Assembly: GCA_002506085.1 (NCBI GenBank)
Contig: DAWV01000008.1
Coordinates: 168,410-232,409, forward strand
Origin: Methanocorpusculaceae archaeon UBA425
Lineage (GTDB): Archaea > Halobacteriota > Methanomicrobia > Methanomicrobiales > Methanocorpusculaceae
Direction of reading: 5' to 3'
DNA: 64,000 nt
The notes beneath the pieces are model-generated. The model saw only the letters and a program-made list of their open reading frames with translations, had not been told where the DNA came from and made no database searches. Below, in pieces: positions 1 through 8,078 of the stretch (the stretch's first letter is position 1; the number at the start of each line of letters is the position of its first letter). Made by a program: the position numbers and the translations under genes.

Positions 1-407
1 ACGCCGATAACTTCCTTTCCCCTGCCTTTACCCATGGCGGCGCCGGCGATTAATCCGGGAATATCCAGAATCTGAATTTTTGCGCCTTTGTATTCCATCA
101 GACCCGGAACGACCGTGAGGGTGGTGAAGGCGTAGGAAGCGGTTTCACTCTGTGCTCCGGTCAGCTTATTCAGCAGGGTCGATTTACCGACCGACGGGAA
201 TCCGACCAGGACAATCGTTCCATCCCCGGATTTTTTTACCGCAAACCCTTCTCCCCCGCCAACGGACTTCATTGCCCGCAAAACCATATCGTCTTTTATT
301 CTGGCGAGTTTTGCTTTCAGACGCCCGATGTGCTGCGAGGTAGCCTTGTTATATTTGGTATCTCTGATTTCGTCCTCGAGTGCACGAATATCTTCTTCCA
401 ATCCCAT
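1..407 (-). CDS. DRG/Rbg-family GTP-binding protein, N-terminal part
   Basis: Translating the minus strand from the ATG at 405-407 gives an open frame that runs off the window. It starts [20 protein letters not shown], then carries a P-loop GFPSVGKST (G1) near residue 70 and [10 protein letters not shown] (G3, Walker B) near residue 118. The charged N-terminal helix followed directly by the GTPase domain is the layout of archaeal and eukaryotic DRG proteins, translation-associated GTPases of the Obg superfamily. The C-terminal TGS domain would lie outside the window. The 135-base gap to the divergent tRNA-Glu holds both promoters. The subfamily call is by recognition, not by search. Confidence 0.85.
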   Translation of the reverse strand, partial: MGLEEDIRALEDEIRDTKYNKATSQHIGRLKAKLARIKDDMVLRAMKSVGGGEGFAVKKSGDGTIVLVGFPSVGKSTLLNKLTGAQSETASYAFTTLTVVPGLMEYKGAKIQILDIPGLIAGAAMGKGRGKEVIG

Positions 408-499
408 AGTGTCTATATTAATTGGAAGTGGGATGTGATGAAGATATGCTGTCGTACTTCATTGGAATCCTATCGGACACAGCCTGGCGCTTCGTCACC

Positions 500-507
500 T
501 ATAAATA
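500..507 (+). promoter_or_regulatory. TATA box of tRNA-Glu
   Basis: The octamer TATAAATA lies 36 bases before the mature 5' end of tRNA-Glu. That is about right for an archaeal TATA box with a short 5' leader to be removed by RNase P. No other gene on this strand needs a promoter here. Confidence 0.55.
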
Positions 508-542
508 TTCATGATGTCAATCTTATTACGCACATTTTATCT

Positions 543-615
543 GCTGATATAGTGTAGTGGCCAATCATGCCGGCCTCTCACGCCGGCGACTTGGGTTCGA
601 ATCCCGATATCAGCA
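543..615 (+). tRNA. tRNA-Glu (CTC)
   Basis: The 7-bp acceptor stem GCTGATA/TATCAGC (543-549 with 608-614), the anticodon stem CCGGC/GCCGG around the loop CTCTCAC (anticodon CTC) and a T arm with GGTTCGAATCC form a complete cloverleaf. The discriminator base is A at 615 and CCA is not encoded. There is no intron. T-rich runs follow from 618 onwards and probably end transcription. Confidence 0.93.
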
Positions 616-670
616 CTTTTTCTTTTACGTTTTTGTGTTTTTCTCTTTCAGCGTATGTCCACGAACTAAA

Positions 671-680
671 TCTATTTATA
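671..680 (+). promoter_or_regulatory. Promoter of the leader-peptide gene
   Basis: TCTATTTATA at 671-680 is a TATA-box match about 45 bases before the ATG at 724. It would place transcription start near 700. A Shine-Dalgarno site GAGGT follows at 712-716, seven bases before the start codon, so the small gene has its own transcription and translation signals. Confidence 0.5.
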
Positions 681-723
681 CAAGAAGTTATATTATACTG
701 AATTATTATCTGAGGTTAAAAAC

Positions 724-1053
724 ATGACAGAAGCAGGCGTAAAACGCACCATTGCCCGATTAATTACTGACGAAAAATTCAAAACAGAATTTCTCGCAAG
801 TCCCAAAGCGACCGCAGAAAAATCCGGCTATGCCCTTGATGAAAATGAGCTGAAAGCTTTAGCGAATGTGAAAGCCGATGATATTAAAGTCGCGTATAAT
901 CGGGCCGGAGTCGGAAATGCGGAGACCGAACTGGAGATTTCCGGGATTAAGAGTTTCAGGAATCTGAAGGCAAAGCCGGAGATACAGAAGACAGTTGTTC
1001 AGAAGACGGTTGTTCAGAAGGCAACCGGTATCAGAAAAAAAGAAATCAAGTAA
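724..1053 (+). CDS. Small leader-like protein, candidate RiPP precursor
   Basis: This 109-residue protein has no recognised enzyme domain. Residues about 5-50 form an amphipathic helical segment with the pattern ITDEKFKTEFLASPKA then a Gly and LDENELKAL. That spacing (D..F...FL..P.A....G..L...E..AL) is typical of leader regions of ribosomally made, modified peptides of the LigA/Os/nitrile-hydratase-like kind. The tail from about residue 75 is basic and contains tandem QKTVV units. Two radical SAM genes follow on the same strand at 1116 and 2148, the classic context for a precursor. The start at 724 is fixed by the SD site at 712-716. The precursor role is an inference; a small protein partner of the radical SAM enzymes with no cleavage is the alternative. 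Confidence 0.6.
   Translation: MTEAGVKRTIARLITDEKFKTEFLASPKATAEKSGYALDENELKALANVKADDIKVAYNRAGVGNAETELEISGIKSFRNLKAKPEIQKTVVQKTVVQKATGIRKKEIK
985..1020 (+). repeat. 15-bp tandem repeat in the precursor tail
   Basis: The hexamer CAGAAG recurs at 985, 1000 and 1015, a 15-base period. The first two units are CAGAAGACAGTTGTT and CAGAAGACGGTTGTT, differing at one synonymous site. The period keeps frame and encodes QKTVV-QKTVV-QKAT. Repeat expansion of this kind is common in core regions of modified peptides. Confidence 0.85.
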
Positions 1054-1115
1054 CCTGACTTTTAACACTCATTTTTTTCTTTTGGTATAATCTGATTTGT
1101 GTGGGCATCTGAAAA

Positions 1116-2144
1116 ATGAATTGTGATAGAACGTATTTTTCCAATATTTGTATCGATCTCACAGAAAGATGCAACATCCGGTGTCGTCATTGTATCCTTG
1201 ATGTAAATGAACCCGGTAAACCTCCCGGATGGGCGGTTATTGAACGGCTGATAACCGAAGCTGCAGATCTGCAGGAAATACAGGAGATTGCCTTTGTCGG
1301 AGGCGAGCCCTTCCTGGAATATCAGACCCTTGTGAAATCCGTGGCATTATGCAGAAGGAAAGGGCTGCGTTCATCCGTTGTCACCAACGGGTCTTGGGCA
1401 AAGAATGCCGATGCCGCGAAAAAAATGCTGGGTGAACTTGACGGGCTGACCACTCTGAGCGTAAGCACGGACAGGTTTCACCAGGAGTTTGTGCCTGTTG
1501 AAAACATCAAAAATGTCATCGTTTCCTGTCATGAGTTGGGAATCGAGTGTCATGTCTATATCTCCCATCTGAATCATCCGGAGAGTGAGGTCGAAGCCGT
1601 GAAAAATCAGCTTGCAGGGTTAGAGGAATATTATAGTGTAAACCAGCAGCCTGTTCTTTATATGGGCCGCGCCGCGAAGGAACTTGACCGCGAATCCATC
1701 TTCACCTATGACCCCGGAGGAAAAATGTGTTATTGTATTGACAGCCCGCTGATTAGGTGTGACGGGGATGTCATAGCCTGCTGCGGGGCTGCCATTGTCT
1801 GGCCGGGCGATAATCCCCTCAGGATAGGAAATATCCATAATCAGACCCTTGGAGAAATACGGAGAGATGCCCGGCTCAATCCGGTCATCCACGCTCTCCG
1901 ATTAGGCGGACCCGACCTGCTCGTCCGGCTCGTCCGTGAACAGGCAGATAAAGAGGATGTCCCGTTCACCCCGCCGCCGAATCAGATTCGTGATCTGTGT
2001 TCTTTATGCGGGTATATTTTTACCAACCCGGAATATTCCGGTCTTTTACAGCGTGCAGTCCGCAATCCTGCCGTATCTCACCGGATTGCCGTAGACTGTT
2101 TAATAGAATTTGCTGAAATAGACCTGCTTTTGGAGGAGGGCTGA
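1116..2144 (+). CDS. Radical SAM enzyme with SPASM-like C-terminus
   Basis: The 342-residue protein has the radical SAM cluster motif CNIRCRHC (Cys19, Cys23, Cys26), a GGEP motif (SAM amino-group contact) near residue 63, and a later cysteine-rich part with CYC, IRCDGDVIACCG near residues 203-225 and CSLCGY near 296. Cysteines in that second region usually ligate auxiliary iron-sulfur clusters in peptide-modifying SPASM or Twitch enzymes. It lies 62 bases after the leader-like gene and 3 bases before the next radical SAM gene, so co-transcription is likely. The expected role is modification of the upstream peptide, for example a thioether, C-C crosslink or epimerisation; the chemistry cannot be read from the sequence. 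Confidence 0.8.
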   Translation: MNCDRTYFSNICIDLTERCNIRCRHCILDVNEPGKPPGWAVIERLITEAADLQEIQEIAFVGGEPFLEYQTLVKSVALCRRKGLRSSVVTNGSWAKNADAAKKMLGELDGLTTLSVSTDRFHQEFVPVENIKNVIVSCHELGIECHVYISHLNHPESEVEAVKNQLAGLEEYYSVNQQPVLYMGRAAKELDRESIFTYDPGGKMCYCIDSPLIRCDGDVIACCGAAIVWPGDNPLRIGNIHNQTLGEIRRDARLNPVIHALRLGGPDLLVRLVREQADKEDVPFTPPPNQIRDLCSLCGYIFTNPEYSGLLQRAVRNPAVSHRIAVDCLIEFAEIDLLLEEG

Positions 2145-2147
2145 GTC

Positions 2148-4238
2148 ATGACAGACAAAAACAGCAGACCCATCGTCCTTTTGTATCCTCCGCCCTCGGA
2201 CCCCACACAGCCCTATTCAAGCCTGCCTGCCCTTACCGGATTTTTGCGCAGTCACGGATTTAAGGTCATCCAAAAGGATCTGGGTATTGAAATGCTCAAC
2301 GAACTGCTCACCCCCGCGTCCCTCCGGAAAGCCCGCGATCTGGCGGTTAACCGGGCCGATCTGACAGACCCTGAATCCGGCAGCGAGTATTTCGAGCGTT
2401 ATTACGGCATAATCGGTCTCTCAGACTACATCATCGGGCATGTCGATGAGGCAAAATGCGTTATGCGGGATAAAACCCAGTTTTCCAACCTGAAACGCTA
2501 TCAGTGGGCAGCGAATATTCTGGGGATGGCCTGTGAACTCGTCTCCCTTCCCCATCATCCGACACGACTCGAGCCTTACAGCTATGAAACCGACATCGAA
2601 CTCTCCTTCAAAGGACTATTTGAGGGGACCTCCGGCAGATTCGATAACCTGTTCTTCGAAATATTTGCCGAGAAAGTCGTTCCGGAAATTCTGAAGCTGA
2701 ATCCGCTTTTTGTCGGCATATCGACAACCTATCATTTTCAGATTATTCCTGCCTTTACCCTTTCGCGGCTTTTAAAGCAGGCCTCCCCTGAACTGTATAT
2801 CAATATAGGGGGGGCTATCATTCAGGACATGGAAGCCGATCTGCTTCTGGATCCGAAATGGTTTGCATTTGCCGACAGTTTTGTTGTCGGAGAAGGGGAA
2901 ACCGCCCTCGTCCGTCTGGCTGAAAATCTTCTGGCAGGAGACAACCCCGGGCACGACGTAAAAAATCTCATCTCCCTCGTCAACGGTGTGCCGGCAGCGT
3001 CCGGTTTGCGCTGGTATGAGGATATGAAGAGCCTGCCGTGCCCGGATTATGAGGGTCTCGGACTGGATCAGTATCTTTCTCCCGAACCGGTTTTGTTATT
3101 GTCCTCGACCCGCGGATGTTACTATGGGAAGTGCGCTTTTTGCGATGTGACCAAAAACACGAAGGCATTTCACCGGCAGATGGACAACGGGCAGTTTACT
3201 GACCATATTTGTGAGATGCATCGGAAATACGGGGCTGACCGTTTTTTTCTCTGTGATGATGCTATGCCTCCTGCGAAAATGCTTGCCCTGGCAAAACTTG
3301 TAACGGAAAAGTTACCCGGGGTCACCTGGCAGGCAGAGGCGCGATTTGAAAAGGTCATGACGCCTGAGTTTTTGTCGGCAGTGAAAAAGGGAGGGTGCAG
3401 ACAGCTCTCCTTCGGATTTGAGTCAGCATCTCAGCGTGTCCTCGACATGATGAATAAAAATAATTCTGCCAAGCTTGACCGGGAGATTTTAGATTCCTGT
3501 GCAAAGAACGGAATTGCGGTAAACTTACAGACCTTTATCGGGTTTCCAACCGAGACCCGGGAGGAAGCCCGGGAAACGATCGACTTTCTGATAGAGAATG
3601 AGGAGAAGATTGCGTCAATCGGGTTTGGTATTTTTTCCCTGTTTAAGGATACGCCGGTTCATAAAAATCCCGAACATTTTAGTATTCGCGATGTCTCCAT
3701 AAGTCCATCCCTGTTTGGCGGTTGTGAGTATACGCCGTTGTCCGGAATGACATTAGAGGAGATTGAGAAAGAGCATAAGACAGCTCTTGAAATAATCAGT
3801 TCAATGTATAATGTAAGGGGTTTCTATCTGAGCAAGGCTATGGGGGCTCACAGCCTGCTGCAGTTTTCGTATTATGATTACCCTGCGCTCTACCGGATAT
3901 GGAAGGAGATGGGAGCACCTCGATGGGAAGATACCGTGGATATGGGGGATACTGTTTTGAACCGGAATCCGTCCCTCATGTATTCCTCATCTGGTGAGCC
4001 TGCCCCCTCCGGGCTCCGGGTGTTTTGCAGTGATACAGGCAACCAGTTCTTTGTCTCGTCAAGCGAGCAGAGGCTGCTGGACCTCTGTGACGGCTCTCCT
4101 ATGGGTGATATAGCATCTCGCTGGGCTGATGAACAGACAAAGGATTTCAGCGGGAGGATTGTATTTATGACGCGGGCGTTTGCGAGTCTTCGGGAGTTTC
4201 TGCGAAAGGGTCTTGTGATATCGGGGAGTAACGCCTGA
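2148..4238 (+). CDS. B12-binding-domain radical SAM protein, possible peptide C-methyltransferase
   Basis: This 696-residue protein opens with a Rossmann-like cobalamin-binding region (VLLYPPPSDPTQPYSSLPAL; later VGISTTYHF and INIGGAIIQDMEADLL at about 190-230) and then has a radical SAM core with STRGCYYGKCAFCD (Cys324, Cys329, Cys332). The RGC(W/Y)(W/Y)G...C.FC form resembles RiPP-maturation radical SAM C-methyltransferases, although the spacing is shorter. The last about 70 residues (SSEQRLLDLCDGSPMGDIA) look like a PqqD-type winged helix, the fold that binds leader peptides. It starts 3 bases after the previous gene. It is probably corrinoid-dependent; a corrinoid-type importer is encoded at 21.3-24.7 kb. 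Confidence 0.75.
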   Translation: MTDKNSRPIVLLYPPPSDPTQPYSSLPALTGFLRSHGFKVIQKDLGIEMLNELLTPASLRKARDLAVNRADLTDPESGSEYFERYYGIIGLSDYIIGHVDEAKCVMRDKTQFSNLKRYQWAANILGMACELVSLPHHPTRLEPYSYETDIELSFKGLFEGTSGRFDNLFFEIFAEKVVPEILKLNPLFVGISTTYHFQIIPAFTLSRLLKQASPELYINIGGAIIQDMEADLLLDPKWFAFADSFVVGEGETALVRLAENLLAGDNPGHDVKNLISLVNGVPAASGLRWYEDMKSLPCPDYEGLGLDQYLSPEPVLLLSSTRGCYYGKCAFCDVTKNTKAFHRQMDNGQFTDHICEMHRKYGADRFFLCDDAMPPAKMLALAKLVTEKLPGVTWQAEARFEKVMTPEFLSAVKKGGCRQLSFGFESASQRVLDMMNKNNSAKLDREILDSCAKNGIAVNLQTFIGFPTETREEARETIDFLIENEEKIASIGFGIFSLFKDTPVHKNPEHFSIRDVSISPSLFGGCEYTPLSGMTLEEIEKEHKTALEIISSMYNVRGFYLSKAMGAHSLLQFSYYDYPALYRIWKEMGAPRWEDTVDMGDTVLNRNPSLMYSSSGEPAPSGLRVFCSDTGNQFFVSSSEQRLLDLCDGSPMGDIASRWADEQTKDFSGRIVFMTRAFASLREFLRKGLVISGSNA

Positions 4239-4292
4239 TTTATCCGGGCGGTCGGGTTAGAATAAAGCGGGGATGTCATTAGGGTGTACGGG

Positions 4293-4334
4293 GTTCATGT
4301 ATGGCATTCTTCATACCCCCGAAGAATCATGAAC
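4293..4334 (+). terminator. Nested hairpin after the radical SAM genes
   Basis: GTTCATG (4293-4299) pairs perfectly with CATGAAC (4328-4334), and inside it TTCTTC (from 4308) pairs with GAAGAA (4321-4326). The nested stem lies 54 bases after the radical SAM stop. It may end or attenuate that transcript before the flavoprotein gene, which has a weaker translation start. There is no strong T-tract. Confidence 0.4.
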
Positions 4335-4384
4335 ATAAGCCTGCTTTGGAGCCATCAATATGAGCATGTTGTTTTTATTCCTGC

Positions 4385-5548
4385 GTGACCAAAGAATCAT
4401 ATGTGTCAGATGTAATCATTGTCGGAGGGGGGCCTGCGGGGTCGACTGCCGCCCATTTATGCGCTAAAGCAGGTTTATCCACACGTGTTCTCGAGGAACA
4501 CTCTTCTATAGGATACCCTGTTCAGTGTGCCGGTCTTCTTTCGAACAATGCCTTTGCCGAATGCGGTGTTTCTGACAAATCAATGTATAATACGGTAAGC
4601 GGGGCAAAAATCTGCGGGTCAAAGGGACATGCCCTCACGTTCGATGCAAAAATCACCAAAGCCTATGTTGTTGACAGAGGGCGGCTGGATTATGAAATGG
4701 CAGTTCGTGCGGCCGAGTCCGGCGCCGAGTTCTCTTTCAAGACCTGTGTCACGAAAATCAATCCGGCGAAAAAAATAATTCATACGGCGGGCGGTGAGGA
4801 TATTCCCTATTCTCTTCTGATAGGAGCGGATGGTCCGAGGAGTGTGATTGCCCGGGGTCTTTTGATTCCTCCATCCAGATTTATTTACTCGGGAATTCAG
4901 GCGGAAGTCCCGTGGGAAGGAGACCCCTCACTCGTGGAACTTCATCCGAATGCCGCACCCGAATTTTTCGCATGGGTCATTCCCCTTTCCGAGAGCAGGG
5001 CACGGATGGGTCTGTGCGGGACGAAGAATGTGCCGGACCTTTTTGCAAAGTTTCTCTCACGATTTAAAGACAGCACTGTTCATTCGGTCACGGGCACGAT
5101 TCCAATAGGAATCCGGACCAGGACGTTCGGATCGGGCTGTCTGCTTATTGGCGATGCAGCCGGTTTTCCAAAACCCACGTCCGGCGGGGGGGTGTTTACG
5201 GGCGTCAGGTCTGCCCGGTATGCAGCTCAGGTCGCAATACATTCGGTTGAAGCCGGCGATATGACGGACAGTTTCCTCTCCCGCTATGAAACCCTCTGGC
5301 GTGCGGATTTCGGGCGTGAGCTGGATATGGGGTTGAAGGCTCTGCAGTTCCGCCGGAATCTTGATTCGCGGGATATTGATTCGGCAGTAGATGCTCTCAA
5401 TACGCCGGAGACACTCGACCTTATTACCCGGTACGGGGATATGGACCGGCCTTCTGATTTGCTGAAAAGACTGGCGATGAAGCCCGAGCTTTACGGGACG
5501 TTCGGAAAGATCGGGGTGAAGGGGATATTCCGGTCATTGTTCGGGTAA
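4385..5548 (+). CDS. Geranylgeranyl reductase family flavoprotein
   Basis: The 387-residue protein has an N-terminal FAD-binding Rossmann fold (VIIVGGGPAGSTAA), the PVQCAG motif of archaeal geranylgeranyl reductases near residue 46, LLIGADGPRS near 150, and the second FAD motif GDAAGFPKPTSGGG near 256. The family saturates double bonds of archaeal membrane lipids or related polyprenyl compounds. The start used is GTG at 4385; a second GTG at 4403 is possible, and neither has a clear SD site. It follows the peptide-modification genes on the same strand after a 146-base gap with a hairpin, so it may belong to that locus or be an unrelated lipid enzyme. Confidence 0.82.
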   Translation: MTKESYVSDVIIVGGGPAGSTAAHLCAKAGLSTRVLEEHSSIGYPVQCAGLLSNNAFAECGVSDKSMYNTVSGAKICGSKGHALTFDAKITKAYVVDRGRLDYEMAVRAAESGAEFSFKTCVTKINPAKKIIHTAGGEDIPYSLLIGADGPRSVIARGLLIPPSRFIYSGIQAEVPWEGDPSLVELHPNAAPEFFAWVIPLSESRARMGLCGTKNVPDLFAKFLSRFKDSTVHSVTGTIPIGIRTRTFGSGCLLIGDAAGFPKPTSGGGVFTGVRSARYAAQVAIHSVEAGDMTDSFLSRYETLWRADFGRELDMGLKALQFRRNLDSRDIDSAVDALNTPETLDLITRYGDMDRPSDLLKRLAMKPELYGTFGKIGVKGIFRSLFG

Positions 5549-5607
5549 GGGTTGTTCAGATTTTTTCCCGGAACCGTGCGGGCTGCTTTTCAAAAGATGA
5601 ACCGGTT

Positions 5608-5624
5608 TGTCAAACGGTTTGACA
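5608..5624. promoter_or_regulatory. Perfect 17-bp palindrome upstream of the ECF transporter
   Basis: TGTCAAAC-G-GTTTGACA is a perfect inverted repeat, 103 bases before the CbiO start. It overlaps an AACCGGTT palindrome just to its left, and CTTTTCAAAAG lies nearby at 5586-5596. Its position in the only non-coding stretch before a metal-uptake operon suggests an operator for a dimeric repressor. The factor is not known. Confidence 0.45.
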
Positions 5625-5726
5625 GGCAGAGGTTCCACGCGGTCTTCCGGCACAAAATTATCTATGTTTCACCGTAATACCAATCCAACTATCTTTATGT
5701 CATCAAAGCATACATAATTCATATTC

Positions 5727-6677
5727 ATGCACCTCATTGAAACCCGGGACCTCTGTTACTCATACAGCACATCCAAAGCGCCGGTTCTGAACAATATCAA
5801 CTTCATTGCCGGAAGGAAACAACGTATCGCCGTCCTCGGTCCAAATGGAGCTGGGAAAAGTACCCTCTTCCGGCATTTAAACGGCATTCTCCAGCCTAAA
5901 TCCGGGTCTGTTTTAATCAAGGGAGAGCCCATCACGAAAGCAAACATCCACGAGGTGCGGAAGTTTGTCGGGCTTGTCTTCCAGAACCCGGACGACCAGG
6001 TATTTTCCACCACCGTCGAACAGGACATCGCCTTCGGCCCCTACAATCTCGGACTCGACGAAGAAACCGTGGCACATCGTGTGGACTCCGTCGTAAGTAT
6101 GCTCGGACTCGAAGACCTCCGTGACCGGGCACCCCACCATCTCTCCGGCGGAGAGAAAAAACGCGTGGCGATAGCAGGGGTCCTTGCCATGGAACCCCAG
6201 GTCCTCATCCTCGACGAACCCACCGCAGGACTCGACCCGCAGGGCGTCAAAGAATTATCCGGATTCCTCAACGCACTCCCGGAAAAATTCGGCTTCACTG
6301 TAATCTACTCGACCCATCAGGTCGACCTCGTCCCGGAAATGGCGGACTTTGTTTACATTATGGAAAAAGGCGAAATCACCGGATACGGAACGCCAAAGGA
6401 AATCTTCCTCCAGGACGATCTCCTCGCCCGTGCCCATCTGGAACTTCCGGCACTCCCGAAACTCATCCGTGCCCTTCAGGCTCAGGGAGTGGACATTGAA
6501 TCCGCCTACACGTATCAGGACGCGGAAGACTCATTCATGAAAGCGTTCGGAAAACAACCTATCCCCCGCAAAAAAGTGGAAGACCCCCTTCCCTACGGGC
6601 TTGACCTTCCGCATACCCATGACCATGACCATGAACACACCGCGGACCATTATCATCACCACCATCCTCACCAATGA
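5727..6677 (+). CDS. cbiO: Cobalt/nickel-type ECF transporter ATPase
   Basis: The 316-residue ABC ATPase has Walker A GPNGAGKST near residue 39, a Q-loop FQNPDDQVFS, signature LSGGEKKR, Walker B VLILDEPTAGLDP and a switch histidine in STHQVD. These are standard for the energising subunit of group I energy-coupling-factor importers. The C-terminus carries an unusual metal-binding tail with 11 histidines in the last 21 residues. That points to cobalt or nickel as the transported ion, both needed in quantity by methanogens (corrinoids, F430, hydrogenases). It overlaps cbiQ by 4 bases. No substrate-binding CbiM/NikM gene is present nearby in the window. Confidence 0.9.
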   Translation: MHLIETRDLCYSYSTSKAPVLNNINFIAGRKQRIAVLGPNGAGKSTLFRHLNGILQPKSGSVLIKGEPITKANIHEVRKFVGLVFQNPDDQVFSTTVEQDIAFGPYNLGLDEETVAHRVDSVVSMLGLEDLRDRAPHHLSGGEKKRVAIAGVLAMEPQVLILDEPTAGLDPQGVKELSGFLNALPEKFGFTVIYSTHQVDLVPEMADFVYIMEKGEITGYGTPKEIFLQDDLLARAHLELPALPKLIRALQAQGVDIESAYTYQDAEDSFMKAFGKQPIPRKKVEDPLPYGLDLPHTHDHDHEHTADHYHHHHPHQ

Positions 6678-7519
6678 CGCTTATCGACGAACTCTTTGAT
6701 ATCGAACGCGAAGCCTACCGGAAAAGTCCGGTACATGCTATGGATGCGAGAGTAAAACTCATCCTGTGTCTCCTCGCGCTTCTGGTAACGGTCCTCCTCC
6801 CCTACGTCAGGATAGATGACCAGATTATCGCATGGCCGCAGATATTTGCCTTTGTCGTTATTTACATGCTTTTCTGGGGTCTGTATTTCCTGTCAGGTTC
6901 GTCCATCAGATATTACTTCGTCAGGCTCCTTCTCATCATGCCTTTTGGGTTATTCTTCATCATTCTCCAGCCGTTTTTCGGAAACCCCTACTATGATGTA
7001 TACCATGTCCTGTTTTCCTTTCCCTTCGGGATAACCATGTACTGGGAGTCACTTGTATTCGGCATCTCACTCTTTGCGAAGTTCGTCATCTCACTCTCCT
7101 TCATTATCCTTCTCTCGGCGACTACCACCATGCAGGGCATGCTTGAAGGGGCGGCCCGGCTTCATGTCCCCAAACTCTTCATTACAGTCATGAGCCTGAC
7201 AATCCGGTATATCTTCGTCTTCGCTCTGGTGTTCCAGAAGATTCAGTCCGCGTTTGCCTGCAAATGTTTCCGCTGGTCCGACCGCCGTCTTCCGCTCGGG
7301 TACCGGCTGAACGTAATCGGAAATGCGGCGGGTTCGCTCTTTGTCCGTGCGCTGGATCAGGGTGAACGGACCTACACGGCGATGTGCTGCCGGGGATATG
7401 AATCCGATTCATCAATGCACTTCAGAAAGAAACCTCTCGCCCCTGCCGAGTGGATATTTCTGCTGTTTGGCGCAGGATATGTCATCCTGTTTCCGGTGCT
7501 TGTCTATCTGATATTCTAA
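6674..7519 (+). CDS. cbiQ: ECF transporter transmembrane subunit
   Basis: A 281-residue membrane protein with about five or six hydrophobic helices (for example residues 28-50, 57-75, 85-105, 120-150 and near the C-terminus). The cytoplasmic MCCRGYE near residue 238 resembles the Arg-Gly coupling motif of ECF T subunits, which touches the ATPase. It begins inside the stop of cbiO (ATGA), so the two are translationally coupled. Together they make an energising module that must pair with a substrate-binding subunit encoded elsewhere. Confidence 0.87.
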   Translation: MTLIDELFDIEREAYRKSPVHAMDARVKLILCLLALLVTVLLPYVRIDDQIIAWPQIFAFVVIYMLFWGLYFLSGSSIRYYFVRLLLIMPFGLFFIILQPFFGNPYYDVYHVLFSFPFGITMYWESLVFGISLFAKFVISLSFIILLSATTTMQGMLEGAARLHVPKLFITVMSLTIRYIFVFALVFQKIQSAFACKCFRWSDRRLPLGYRLNVIGNAAGSLFVRALDQGERTYTAMCCRGYESDSSMHFRKKPLAPAEWIFLLFGAGYVILFPVLVYLIF

Positions 7520-7726
7520 TAATATTATAACGGACCGGTTTCAACAATGCGACTTTTGGCGGGCGATATTTTGCGCGCGGTAAATATTGTGCGATAATGC
7601 CCGCGACTCTCTGCAATCTGCCCGAATCTTTCGATTTGCGTCTATTTGCTTGGGATTTGACGGGAATATTCTTGGCTCATTACAAAACTATTTACAGTGC
7701 TAAACCAATGTAGAGAATAGAGAGTT

Positions 7727-7860
7727 CCACGGGATTAAGGCGACGTGGTATAACTTTCACCGGGGAGCCGGATAGGGGGTCAGTAACCTCCGAATGTTGC
7801 AGTATTTGAGATAAATGCGGTGCCGGGAAAAACGGGTGTAAGCCCGTTTCACTGTCGAAG
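7727..7860 (+). ncRNA. Possible structured leader RNA or small RNA
   Basis: The 403-base stretch between cbiQ and the small basic protein (7520-7922) has no convincing gene before 7923 but shows ordered hairpins. CCACG (7727-7731) pairs with CGTGG (7744-7748), and AAACGGG (7830-7836) pairs with CCCGTTT (7843-7849) around a 6-base loop; CCGG/CCGG and GGT/ACC helices lie between them. No known riboswitch signature was recognised. It may be a 5' leader of the 38-residue gene or an independent RNA. Confidence 0.3.
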
Positions 7861-7922
7861 TTTATTCAAATTCAGGTAACCAGTCAATTTGCGTAATCAC
7901 TAAAAACCGAGGTGAAAACCAA

Positions 7923-8039
7923 ATGCAGAAAACCCCAATGGCAGGCAAAAAAGACTCCAAAGAAGCAGCCCCAGCAAAAACTGAAGCAGCACCTGAAGCA
8001 AGCCAGTCAAAATCCTCAAAGAAAGGACAGCGCAAATAA
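7923..8039 (+). CDS. 38-residue Lys/Ala-rich basic protein
   Basis: ATG at 7923 is preceded by a strong Shine-Dalgarno site GAGGTG at 7909-7914 (8-base spacer). The frame runs to TAA at 8037 and encodes MQKTPMAGKKDSKEA followed by more Ala, Glu, Ser and Lys, ending KKGQRK. The composition is disordered and basic, as in ribosome-associated or DNA-binding tails. A hairpin follows 39 bases later. No family is recognised. The longer overlapping frame from GTG 7912 has neither SD spacing nor a terminator fit, so this frame is preferred. Confidence 0.55.
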   Translation: MQKTPMAGKKDSKEAAPAKTEAAPEASQSKSSKKGQRK

Positions 8040-8078
8040 ATTTGCGCCCTTTCACCGAGTAAGAATAGTTGAACATTC

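Noticed and set aside
985..1029. Start of a CRISPR-like repeat array
   Set aside because: The repeat unit is 15 bases without spacers, in frame within a gene, and ends after two and a half units.
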